DNA of 49,547 bases from Candidatus Pacearchaeota archaeon (GTDB lineage Archaea > Nanobdellota > Nanobdellia > Pacearchaeales > UBA284). The stretch covers positions 1 to 49,547 of the forward strand of contig JAPLYB010000033.1 of NCBI GenBank assembly GCA_026395795.1, written 5' to 3'. The notes beneath the pieces were generated by a model, which had not been told where the DNA came from, did no database searches, and saw only the letters and a program-made list of their open reading frames with translations. The position numbers and the translations under genes were made by a program. This document shows, piece after piece, positions 31,164-38,076 of the stretch. Position 1 is the first letter of the stretch, and the number at the start of each line of letters is the position of its first letter.

Positions 31164-31292
31164 ATGGGAAGTATTTTAGTAAAAAACGCAATTAAGAGAA
31201 AACCAGGCTTTCTATACTACGTAGACGGTAAAGGAAACGTATGTGAAGCAAAGATGGCTCGGGGCGGCAAAAAGAAAAAGAAGAAGAAGTAA
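31164..31292 (+). CDS. 42-aa basic protein with poly-Lys tail
   Basis: Starting MGSILVKNAIKRKPG, continuing FLYYVDGKGNVCEAKMARGG and ending in seven lysines. The start has the strongest Shine-Dalgarno in the window (AAAGGAGG). A T-rich tract after the stop resembles an archaeal terminator, so it forms its own transcription unit. High signals and composition suggest an abundant nucleic-acid-binding or ribosome-associated protein. I do not recognise a characterised family. Confidence 0.75.
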   Translation: MGSILVKNAIKRKPGFLYYVDGKGNVCEAKMARGGKKKKKKK

Positions 31293-31302
31293 GTCTCCTC
31301 AA

Positions 31303-31370
31303 AATTTAATTTTTTATTTTTTTATTTTTATTATTTCTTCTTATTCTTCGCTTTATTTTTTCGTTAGTAT
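31303..31370 (+). terminator. T-rich terminator after the 42-aa gene
   Basis: Several runs of 5-7 T, beginning about 12 nt after the stop codon, typical of archaeal intrinsic termination. No hairpin is needed. The next promoter (TTATAAAT at 31370) begins directly after. Confidence 0.6.
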
Positions 31371-31397
31371 TATAAATCTCTTTGTACTTTCTCAAGT

Positions 31398-31919
31398 ATG
31401 AATAAGTACACTGGCGAGTATCGGCAGATTGTTAATGAACTGATAAAAAAATCCTTTCCTTCTTTGAAAAATAGAAAGATCCTTATTTTAGAGATAAACC
31501 ACCCAATTTATTGGTGGTCTTGGGCATTTGCATTTTGTTTCTTTAAAATGAACATGATCGGGGTAAGTCAAAGAACAAGAAAGATGGACTTAATTTCAAA
31601 AAGAGGTTTGTTCGTCCATGAGTTATGCCATATAGAAAACTTTAGAAAGAATAGTAGAAGACACGGAACTTTTCTAATTTACAGATACTTAAAATTCTTG
31701 TTTAACAAAAGTTATGTTGCACAAAATGAAAGACAAACAGATATAGAGAGTATTAAGAAAGGGTATGGTAAAGAAATATTACACCTAAAAATATTTGTTT
31801 TGAAAAAAGAAAGCCAGAAGATGCAGGAAAGAAGAAAGAAAATGGGATACCTAACTCCAGAACAGATCAAGCAATACATGAAGAAATTTAAAAACCAGAG
31901 AAATCTAAAAGTAAAATGA
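31398..31919 (+). CDS. Putative zinc metallopeptidase with HELCH motif
   Basis: This 173-aa protein has a hydrophobic segment (IYWWSWAFAFCFFKM) and then RGLFVHELCHIENFRKN, an HExxH zinc site, with NERQTDIESIKKGYG supplying a likely third ligand. The C-terminus is helical and basic. It heads a four-gene operon in which each gene overlaps the next by 4 nt. TTATAAAT lies 28 nt before its ATG (leaderless). The substrate is unknown. Confidence 0.65.
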   Translation: MNKYTGEYRQIVNELIKKSFPSLKNRKILILEINHPIYWWSWAFAFCFFKMNMIGVSQRTRKMDLISKRGLFVHELCHIENFRKNSRRHGTFLIYRYLKFLFNKSYVAQNERQTDIESIKKGYGKEILHLKIFVLKKESQKMQERRKKMGYLTPEQIKQYMKKFKNQRNLKVK

Positions 31920-32653
31920 AATGCATTATCGTTTGCGGCGGATACGCGACTAGACTTTACCCCCTAACAGAAAACCAGCCGAAAGCATTGCTCCATGTAA
32001 AGGGCAAGCCCATAGTCGACTATTTAGTCGAAAAGATAAACCAAGTAAAAGACATTGATTCAATCTATCTTATTTCAAATAACAAGTTCTATATGAAATT
32101 TGCTTGGTGGCTTTCAAGCAAAAAATTCCCAAAGTCAATTGATCTAGTTGATACCGGTTCTGTAACAGTTGAGGATCAACTTGGTCCGATTCATGATTGC
32201 CTCATGGCTATTGATCAATTTGAAATAAAAGAAGACATTTTGATTTTATACGGGGACAACCTCTTTTCTCTTGACATAAACGAATTCATAAACTTCTTTA
32301 AGGAAAAGAAGGCGACATGCCTCGCCTGTTATAAGATTGATAATCCAGCAGATACCAAAAAGTTTGGCATAGTCACAGTTGATGAAAACAAGAAGATAAT
32401 AAAAACAGAAGAAAAACCAGAAAAATCAGATTCAAATTTAGCAGTAACTGGAATCTACATGATCAGAAAAGAAGACATTCCTAAACTAAAGGAATTTCAC
32501 AAAAAGTCAGAAGAAGAGAACAAACTTTCTCCCGGCTGGGGTCTAACATATTTTATAAAAGATCTTTACGAAAAACAAGATGTTTACGCTTTCCCATTTT
32601 CAGGGGATTGGATTGATATCGGAAGTAAAGAAGATTATGAAAAGATAAAATGA
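31916..32653 (+). CDS. NDP-sugar nucleotidyltransferase
   Basis: This 245-aa protein has the N-terminal signature IIVCGGYATRLYPLTENQPKAL (G-G-x-x-T-R-L and the PKAL Lys), GKPIVDYLVEKI, LILYGDNLFSLDI with the metal-binding Asp, and a late GDWIDIGSKEDY. This marks glucose-1-phosphate thymidylyl- or uridylyl-transferase-type enzymes making activated sugars, probably for surface glycans. No C-terminal hexapeptide domain is present. ATGA overlaps link it to the peptidase upstream and HAD gene downstream. Confidence 0.88.
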   Translation: MKCIIVCGGYATRLYPLTENQPKALLHVKGKPIVDYLVEKINQVKDIDSIYLISNNKFYMKFAWWLSSKKFPKSIDLVDTGSVTVEDQLGPIHDCLMAIDQFEIKEDILILYGDNLFSLDINEFINFFKEKKATCLACYKIDNPADTKKFGIVTVDENKKIIKTEEKPEKSDSNLAVTGIYMIRKEDIPKLKEFHKKSEEENKLSPGWGLTYFIKDLYEKQDVYAFPFSGDWIDIGSKEDYEKIK

Positions 32654-33216
32654 TAAAAGCGATCATCTGGGACATCGGCGGAGTTTTAGGAGAATATATT
32701 GGAAATTGCAATTTTTGGAAGAATGTAAAAGAAGAAGCAAGAGAATTAAGAGATAAATTCGGATCCTCCAAGATGTCTGCAGAAGAATTTATTGAAAAAG
32801 GATCAAAACTCCTCAATATGAACAAAGAAGATTTTCTTAAGGGATATAAAGACTATACCGCAATCCGATTAAATGAACCTGCAATAAAGATCTATAAAAA
32901 AATCAAGATAGACAAATACATTCTTTCTGATGTAAGCCCTCTTTTTAGAGCAGACAGGGCTGAATTTTTCAAAGGAGTGTGCGAATTAGCAAAAGAAACT
33001 TTTTGGTCCACAGACATAAAGATGAGAAAATCTTCAATAGAAGCGTTTAAGTTTGTTCTTAAGAAGATAAACAGAAAACCAGAAGAAGTGTTGTTTATCG
33101 ATGATGTAAAAGAATTGACGGACCGTGCAAAATCTTTGGGTATAAACACAATTCATTATCAAAATCCAGAACAACTTAAATTAGAACTAAAAGATTTCGG
33201 GATTAAGATAAAATGA
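32650..33216 (+). CDS. HAD-superfamily hydrolase
   Basis: This 188-aa protein begins IKAIIWDIGGVLGEY, the HAD motif I with the nucleophile Asp at residue 8. The position two later is Gly rather than the Asp of phosphatases. ILSDVSP is motif II and VLFIDDVKELTDRAKSLG is motif IV; the Lys before RKSS (motif III) lies between. DxG members include epoxide- or haloacid-type and YihX-like phosphatases. The substrate may be a sugar phosphate given its neighbour. Overlaps both neighbours by 4 nt. Confidence 0.8.
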   Translation: MIKAIIWDIGGVLGEYIGNCNFWKNVKEEARELRDKFGSSKMSAEEFIEKGSKLLNMNKEDFLKGYKDYTAIRLNEPAIKIYKKIKIDKYILSDVSPLFRADRAEFFKGVCELAKETFWSTDIKMRKSSIEAFKFVLKKINRKPEEVLFIDDVKELTDRAKSLGINTIHYQNPEQLKLELKDFGIKIK

Positions 33217-34217
33217 TAACCCTAGGCATAGAATGCACAGCGCATACCTTTGGAATCGCAATTCTAAAAGATAAAAAGTTTCTGTGCAATCTCCGCGACA
33301 TGTACAAAACAGAGAAAGGGGGCATCATTCCTATTGAAGCTGCAAAGCATCATGAACAAATTAAACATCCTCTCCTAAAACAATCTCTTGACACTGCAAA
33401 CATAACATTTAATGACATTGATCTTATCGCAGTCTCAAACGCACCCGGCCTTTCTCCATGTCTTTTACAAGGCTTAAGATTTGCCAAAGAGTTATCTAAA
33501 GAACACAACCTTCCCATTGTTCCTGTAAATCACTGTCTTGCTCACCTCGAAATAGGGGAGATTACGGGTGCAAAGGACCCAGTATTATTATACTGTTCTG
33601 GTGCAAACACACAAGTTATTGCTTATGCGGCAGGAAAATACAGGATATTCGGAGAAACATTAGATTTAGGGATAGGAAATTTTATTGATACATTTGCAAG
33701 ATATGCCGGGATAGGTTTTCCAGGTGCTCCAAAGATAGAAGAGCTCGCAATGAAAAGCAAAAATAAAGCTTCCTTGATTCAACTTCCATATTCTGTTAAA
33801 GGAATGGATGTTGCTTTCGCGGGATTACTAACAAATTTAAGACAAAAATTAGAATCTAAAAAATATCCATTAGAAGACTTATCCTTTTCATTACAAGAGA
33901 CAGCATTTGCAATGTTGATTGAAGTTGCAGAAAGAGCAATGGCCCATCTTGGGAAAAAAGAATTGCTTCTCGGAGGAGGAGTTGCTTGTAATAAAAGACT
34001 TTGTGAAATGGCAAAAATAATGTGTAAAGAAAGAGGAGCAAAATGTTTTGTTCCAGAACGCGAGTTTCTTGTTGACAATGCTGCGATGATTGCCTTTCTA
34101 GGACAAAAAATGTTCAAATCAGGGATAAAAATCATGCCAAAAACAAAAGAATTCAATAAATTAGATATCAAACCATACCAGAGAACAGATGATGTTGATG
34201 TTAAATGGAAAAAGTAG
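33213..34217 (+). CDS. kae1: tRNA threonylcarbamoyladenosine protein Kae1
   Basis: This 334-aa ASKHA-fold protein transfers threonylcarbamoyl to A37 of ANN-decoding tRNAs within KEOPS. IECTAHTFGIAI, the metal site AAKHHEQIKHPLL, NAPGLSPCLLQGLRFAKEL, the ATP-binding LGIGNFIDTFAR and LLGGGVACNKRLCEM are all present. It is not fused to the kinase Bud32, unlike many euryarchaeal versions. It is the last gene of a tightly overlapping operon with two sugar-type enzymes and a metallopeptidase. Confidence 0.95.
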   Translation: MITLGIECTAHTFGIAILKDKKFLCNLRDMYKTEKGGIIPIEAAKHHEQIKHPLLKQSLDTANITFNDIDLIAVSNAPGLSPCLLQGLRFAKELSKEHNLPIVPVNHCLAHLEIGEITGAKDPVLLYCSGANTQVIAYAAGKYRIFGETLDLGIGNFIDTFARYAGIGFPGAPKIEELAMKSKNKASLIQLPYSVKGMDVAFAGLLTNLRQKLESKKYPLEDLSFSLQETAFAMLIEVAERAMAHLGKKELLLGGGVACNKRLCEMAKIMCKERGAKCFVPEREFLVDNAAMIAFLGQKMFKSGIKIMPKTKEFNKLDIKPYQRTDDVDVKWKK

Positions 34218-34345
34218 AACAAATTCATATGTAACCTTTATCTTATAACATATTTCTATCGATAGTTATTAACAAGATATAAAAAACAATGTCATCAAAA
34301 TAATTTATAATCTAATTAATTATAAGGTTATACGATAATTTTGCT

Positions 34346-34380
34346 GTGCTAAAAAATCAGGATGTTTTTGGCACCACGAA
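34346..34380. repeat. Truncated double-hairpin element, copy 9
   Basis: GTGCT, AAAAAATC-AG-GATGTTTTT with one mismatch, then GGCACCACGAAA. Only the first few bases of the second unit (CACGAAA) remain, ending at the stop codon of the CYTH gene. It may help end that transcript. Confidence 0.6.
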
Positions 34381-34381
34381 A

Positions 34382-34897
34382 TTACACAATAATTTCTTGG
34401 TAATCAAACCTTTTTAAATCATTCTCGATATCTTCATAAGATTTTCCGCACAACATCCCACCAGCTAAGAAAAGTTCATGCGTAACCTCTGCTAAACAAA
34501 ATTCTGGCATTTCAAACTCCTCTTTTTCTTGCTCATTATCAAATTCAAAATCAACTAACACAAGACCTTTTAACTCTCCTTGAAAAACATCTATTTCAGC
34601 AACTTTATCCTTGAACTTATAAAAATATCTTATCTTACTGACTATTTTTCCATCCAACTTTTGAAATTCCTTAAATTCTTCTTCAAGCAGTTTGATTGTC
34701 TGTTCCATTTGTTTGGAAGCATCATCTGTAACCGGCTCTTTCTTTGTCACTTCAAATTTGTTACCATCTTTTCTAATCCTTAAAGTAGGGTGTTCTCTTA
34801 TTTTAGGAATGTAAATGTCAATTATCTCTTTATTTTCACAATTATGCAGTCCATCAGGCACAAACTTTAGAAGATATGTTTTTTCAAGTTCTATCAT
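34382..34897 (-). CDS. CYTH-domain phosphohydrolase (triphosphate tunnel metalloenzyme)
   Basis: This 171-aa protein begins MIELEKTYLL, the ExExK motif of CYTH. LRIRKDGNKFEVTKKEP, RYFYKF, AEIDVFQGELKGLVLVDFEFDNEQE and a C-terminal EVTHELFLAGG (EvT) follow. These line the tunnel that binds triphosphates and divalent metal. It could be an inorganic triphosphatase or thiamine-triphosphatase-like. ATG 34897 was chosen since TTTAAAAT boxes end about 20-29 nt upstream; an in-frame GTG at 34906 is an alternative. Confidence 0.85.
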   Translation of the reverse strand: MIELEKTYLLKFVPDGLHNCENKEIIDIYIPKIREHPTLRIRKDGNKFEVTKKEPVTDDASKQMEQTIKLLEEEFKEFQKLDGKIVSKIRYFYKFKDKVAEIDVFQGELKGLVLVDFEFDNEQEKEEFEMPEFCLAEVTHELFLAGGMLCGKSYEDIENDLKRFDYQEIIV

Positions 34898-34985
34898 AGA
34901 CACCACAGGATTTTAAATATTTTAAACTTATCCAAAAAGAAGATAAAAATCTCCTAAAAAGAAGATTGAAAAAATAGTGGAAACC

Positions 34986-35047
34986 TTTTTAAATCCTCTT
35001 TTCTCATGATATTCGTAAACCAATGACTGACTTAAATATGAGGGAGG
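34986..35047 (+). promoter_or_regulatory. Promoter and leader of rpl7ae with possible kink-turn
   Basis: TTTTTAAA (34986-34993) predicts a start near 35014, giving a leader of about 40 nt with a GGGAGG Shine-Dalgarno (35042-35047). CC-AAT-GA (35020-35026) and GA-GG (35040-35043) are arranged like the bulge and tandem G-A pairs of a kink-turn, with the SD bases in the stem. The second stem is weak, so this is tentative. Confidence 0.35.
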
Positions 35048-35054
35048 TTAAAAA

Positions 35055-35360
35055 ATGGTTTCTAATTATGAGATAGTAGAAAACGCAAAGAAAACCGGAA
35101 AAATAGAAAAAGGAATAAACGAAGTTACAAAAGCAATAGAAAGAGGAACTGCAAAAGTTGTCGTTTATGCAGAAGATGTTACACCAAAAGAAATAACTCA
35201 ACACTTACCAGTACTATGCAAAGAGAAAGGTATAGACTGTAAAACAGTTGATAGTAGAAAGAAGCTTGGTGTTTCAGCTGGAATCAATGTATCCTGTGCT
35301 GCAGTTGCAGTTATCGAAACCGGCGGCGTAAAAGAAAGTAAAGAAAAAGCAAAGAAATAA
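35055..35360 (+). CDS. rpl7ae: 50S ribosomal protein L7Ae
   Basis: This 101-aa kink-turn-binding protein belongs to the ribosome, box C/D and H/ACA RNPs and archaeal RNase P. GKIEKGINEVTKAIERGTAKVVV, YAEDVTPKEITQHLPVLC and KKLGVSAGINVSCAAVAVIE are diagnostic. It is first in the L7Ae-S28e-X-L24e block. L7Ae can repress its own mRNA in archaea through a leader kink-turn; a candidate is noted upstream. Confidence 0.96.
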   Translation: MVSNYEIVENAKKTGKIEKGINEVTKAIERGTAKVVVYAEDVTPKEITQHLPVLCKEKGIDCKTVDSRKKLGVSAGINVSCAAVAVIETGGVKESKEKAKK

Positions 35361-35436
35361 TCTGTTTTACTTAACTTAAGCAGAAGAAGGATACTAATTA
35401 GAAACTTTGAATAATATTAAAATCGGAAATTTTTAA

Positions 35437-35545
35437 ACACGCTCAAAAATCAGAAGATGCTCAAAATTATCAAATTTTGGGCACACAGAAAATCTCGGAT
35501 TTTCTAGTGTTTTTGGCGTGTCAAAAACCCGGAGGTTTTTAGCAT
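35437..35545. repeat. Double-hairpin element, copy 10, interrupted by another copy
   Basis: The outer element starts CACGCTC AAAAATCAGAAGA, is interrupted at 35457/35458, resumes TTTTTGGCGTGTC, and ends with the unit AAAAACC-CGGA-GGTTTTT, AGCAT. The interrupting block is listed separately. The last hairpin includes GGAGG 8 nt before the S28e ATG, so the element seems to supply the Shine-Dalgarno of rps28e. A TTTTTAAA box at about 35430 is the likely promoter. Confidence 0.85.
35458..35509. mobile_element. 52-bp double-hairpin copy nested inside copy 10
   Basis: Left unit: TGCT, CAAAATT-ATCA-AATTTTG, GGCA. Right unit: CAC, AGAAAATC-TCG-GATTTTCT, AGTG. Removing it restores a sequence matching the L39e-upstream copy: 13 identical bases to the left and 21 to the right. 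No target duplication longer than one base is visible. This is direct evidence of insertion. Confidence 0.75.
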
Positions 35546-35846
35546 GGCTGAAAAAAAACAATATCAAAAACAAGGCCAACAAGGCCAGCAGCAAGACAGA
35601 AGAGGAGAAAGAGGAGCTGGACAAGAAGCTGTTCCAGCAGTAGTTGAAGAAATTCTTGGAAGAACAGGCTTTAGAGGAGAATTAACACAGGTTATAGTAA
35701 AAGTTCAAGATGGTTTTGACAAAGGCAAAACAATTAGAAGAAACGTAAAAGGCCCAGTAAGATTAAGAGATACTTTAATGTTAAGGGAAACTCAAATTGA
35801 AGCGAGAAAGATAAGAACAAAAATCATGAAAGGGGCATTCACATAA
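35544..35846 (+). CDS. rps28e: 30S ribosomal protein S28e
   Basis: The 65-residue C-terminal part ([37 protein letters not shown] and [12 protein letters not shown]) is the S28e OB fold of the small-subunit mRNA exit region. An N-terminal extension of about 33 residues is Gln/Gly/Arg-rich ([15 protein letters not shown]), low complexity and unusual for the family. The Shine-Dalgarno lies in the last hairpin of the upstream element. It ends one base before the next gene. Confidence 0.95.
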   Translation: MAEKKQYQKQGQQGQQQDRRGERGAGQEAVPAVVEEILGRTGFRGELTQVIVKVQDGFDKGKTIRRNVKGPVRLRDTLMLRETQIEARKIRTKIMKGAFT

Positions 35847-35847
35847 G

Positions 35848-36126
35848 ATGCTAAATACAACCACGCCAAGGATGAGTGAAAGCGGAATGATGTTTCGAGA
35901 ATTACTAAGAAGATGCATAGAAGAAGATCGTGTGCCAGAAGTCATAGCAGTTCATGTCTTCACACATGACCCAAATGATAGACTAAAAGACGACTCTTTT
36001 CCACAAAGAACCGATACAGCCAATCCAGTTGCGGAATTTGATGCACTAAAATATGACTTTCTAAAGGAAAGGAATGCATTTGTAAAAGATAGAAAATATG
36101 CCGGTGTTCTCTGGAGGGATATATAA
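35848..36126 (+). CDS. Unknown protein between S28e and L24e, 92 aa
   Basis: No family recognised. It begins MLNTTTPRMSESGMMFRELL and has a charged helical region and a C-terminal FVKDRKYAGVLWRDI. It is separated by one base from the genes on each side, so it is translationally coupled to two ribosomal-protein genes that are usually adjacent. A ribosome-associated role is possible but inferred. Confidence 0.6.
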   Translation: MLNTTTPRMSESGMMFRELLRRCIEEDRVPEVIAVHVFTHDPNDRLKDDSFPQRTDTANPVAEFDALKYDFLKERNAFVKDRKYAGVLWRDI

Positions 36127-36127
36127 A

Positions 36128-36334
36128 ATGATGAAATGCATATTTTGTTCAAAACTGCAACAACCAGGGAAAGGCGTAATCTTAGCAATGAACGATGGGA
36201 GGATTCTTTACTTTTGTTCTTCAAAATGCAAGAAGAACTATAAGTTAGGAAGAAACCCAAAAAAGACTAAATGGGTAAGACCTGCTGAAAAAGTAAAGAA
36301 GAAAGTTGAAGTTAAAACAGAAGAAAGCAAGTGA
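36128..36334 (+). CDS. rpl24e: 50S ribosomal protein L24e
   Basis: This 68-aa protein has the zinc motif CIFCSKLQQPGKGV...YFCSSKCKKNY (four Cys) followed by GRNPKKTKWVRPAEK, diagnostic of L24e. The C-terminal tail is Lys/Glu-rich. ATG 36128 directly follows the previous stop codon (TAA-A-ATG); an upstream frame from 36098 overlaps gene X and is unlikely. Last gene of the block. Confidence 0.95.
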   Translation: MMKCIFCSKLQQPGKGVILAMNDGRILYFCSSKCKKNYKLGRNPKKTKWVRPAEKVKKKVEVKTEESK

Positions 36335-36345
36335 TTAACAAGCCC

Positions 36346-36972
36346 TCATTTCTTAGGTATTTTTTTGGAATCAAAATAAAAAAGATAGAGATCTAATTCT
36401 GCTTGTGAGATATTTAATTTTCCTGCTAATTTCTCTAGAACCTTTTCTATTTCAAGATATTTGTTTTTTGTCAATGTTTTTGGGATTTCTTTGATCATCC
36501 CATTTTCTTTTAATGTTTTCAGGACATGCGTGTCAAGAATTGCAAAATTTTCATAACCTAAGTTCCTAAGGAAATGCGAAGCTTCCTTCATTCCTAACCC
36601 TTTGATATTTTTCACAAGTTGTTCTCTAAGCGTAAAATGATCTTTTTCATTGAAATTTATGTTCTTTATTGTCTCTCTCGCTTCTACGATGTAGCTTGCT
36701 CGATGATTAAAACGACATCCAGACTCTTTCAATTTTTTTCTTAGCTCTTTGTAGCCTAGTGTCTGAAAATTATTTTTATTCTCCTGCCAAGCTTTTTTTG
36801 TTTGCTCCAGATTGGATCCAGCAACCAAAATACAAAAACAAAGCTCATTAAATCTTTCCTCATCACTTAAACCTGAATTTCCCTTGAATTCCTGGAGTTT
36901 ATCTGCACATCCCCCATCAAAATCTTCCCTTATTTTCTGTATCTTGCTCATAAATAATTTTTCAGGCTTCAT
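36346..36972 (-). CDS. ogg2: 8-oxoguanine DNA glycosylase/lyase, Ogg2 family
   Basis: This 208-aa HhH-GPD base-excision enzyme has the motif NIKGLGMKEASHFLRNLGYENFAI-type (two blocks: KGLGMKEASHFLRN and LDTHVLKTL) with the catalytic Lys (in GMKEA) and Asp (in LDTHV) and the C-terminal ending DSKKIPKK. Ogg2 proteins are short archaeal and thermophilic-bacterial enzymes removing 8-oxoG. The ATG at 36972 is used; a TTG upstream is less likely. Confidence 0.85.
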   Translation of the reverse strand: MKPEKLFMSKIQKIREDFDGGCADKLQEFKGNSGLSDEERFNELCFCILVAGSNLEQTKKAWQENKNNFQTLGYKELRKKLKESGCRFNHRASYIVEARETIKNINFNEKDHFTLREQLVKNIKGLGMKEASHFLRNLGYENFAILDTHVLKTLKENGMIKEIPKTLTKNKYLEIEKVLEKLAGKLNISQAELDLYLFYFDSKKIPKK

Positions 36973-37088
36973 TTTCAAATTAGATAAATTTAATGTACTT
37001 CATTAGGGTTCACAGATATTTAATGTATTGTCTTTATCATTGATTGTTATAGTCAACGATTTAGATATTTCCCCATTTTGTCGTTGAG

Positions 37089-37124
37089 TATCTAGGGAAA
37101 GACTTATGTCTTTCACTATAGATA
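37089..37124. repeat. Hairpin in the ogg2-cbf5 intergenic region
   Basis: TATCTA-GG-GAAAGAC-TTAT-GTCTTTC-ACTA-TAGATA, a 13-bp stem with an internal loop, in the 222-bp gap. The rest of the gap is AT-rich and shows no gene. It differs from the double-hairpin family. It could be a small RNA or an operator. Confidence 0.4.
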
Positions 37125-37200
37125 AAACAAAGTCGGTTATTATTATTTGATTATCGATTCAAGAGAGATAGTTTATACGCATAAATCTGCTCTTTCAAAT

Positions 37201-37980
37201 TCATATCTCATTTATAAAAACTCTTTCTGGCTTAATCCTCTCCCCCTCTTTTATCATCAAAGCTATAACCTTCCCTTCATGATTCAAAGCAACAAAAATC
37301 TTTCCACCCTCAATGTCCACTTTGGTATCTAAAAATCGCCCATGTTTGATATCTTCTTCTTGTTTTTCATTCAGTTTTATCGTCTTTGTCTTTAGTCTCT
37401 TAATAGTTTCTTCTATGCTTAACAAACTTTTTTTTAATTTGCCCTCATTTTTCAAATCATCAACCTTAATTGATTCTTTTTCAGAAAAAGGTCCTTGGGT
37501 GATTCTTCTCAAAGAGGTCATGTGGCACCCTATTCCCAATTCCTTTCCAAGATCATCCATCAGTTTTCTTATGTACGTGCCTGCCTGACATAAGACCTGA
37601 AACGTAAAATCTCTTCCATTTTTTTCAAGAACCTCAAAGTCAAACACTTCTCTTTCTCTTTCAACTCTCTTTACTCTGGATCTTTTAGGAGGAGTTTGTT
37701 TTATCACCCCAAGAAATTTCTTCTCGATAACCTGTTCTAATTTTTCTTGAGAAATATCTTGATGCAATTTGGCAACCCCCACATATTCTTTTGGCAATCC
37801 AGACAATAATCTCAAAATTTTCACAGCATCATTTAAAGCAATAACCAATACGCCAGTTACATCTGGATCAAGTGTTCCAGCATGTCCTGCTTTTTCAATC
37901 CCTAGCTTACCTTTAACCACATCACAAGCATCGTGGCTTGTTATCCCAGCAGGCTTGTCTAAAATTAATATTCCATTCAT
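37201..37980 (-). CDS. cbf5: tRNA/rRNA pseudouridine synthase Cbf5
   Basis: This 259-aa protein has ILILDKPAGITSHDACDVVK, the catalytic block AGHAGTLDPDVTGVLVIAL (catalytic Asp in TLDP), CQAGTYIRKLMDDLG and GCHMTSLRRITQGPFSE. The C-terminal part (LDTKVDIEGGKIFVALNHEGKVIAL) is a PUA domain. Archaeal Cbf5 is usually near 330 residues, so it is compact at the N-terminus and in the PUA region. It is the catalytic subunit of H/ACA RNPs and also modifies tRNA U55. Confidence 0.9.
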   Translation of the reverse strand: MNGILILDKPAGITSHDACDVVKGKLGIEKAGHAGTLDPDVTGVLVIALNDAVKILRLLSGLPKEYVGVAKLHQDISQEKLEQVIEKKFLGVIKQTPPKRSRVKRVEREREVFDFEVLEKNGRDFTFQVLCQAGTYIRKLMDDLGKELGIGCHMTSLRRITQGPFSEKESIKVDDLKNEGKLKKSLLSIEETIKRLKTKTIKLNEKQEEDIKHGRFLDTKVDIEGGKIFVALNHEGKVIALMIKEGERIKPERVFINEI

Positions 37981-38076
37981 CTTTCTATTATAACCTTATA
38001 TTATAAATTATTAATGGTCTTGTTTTGCGGTGTTGTATCCAATCAAAACAGATTTCTAATTTAAATATTATATTTA

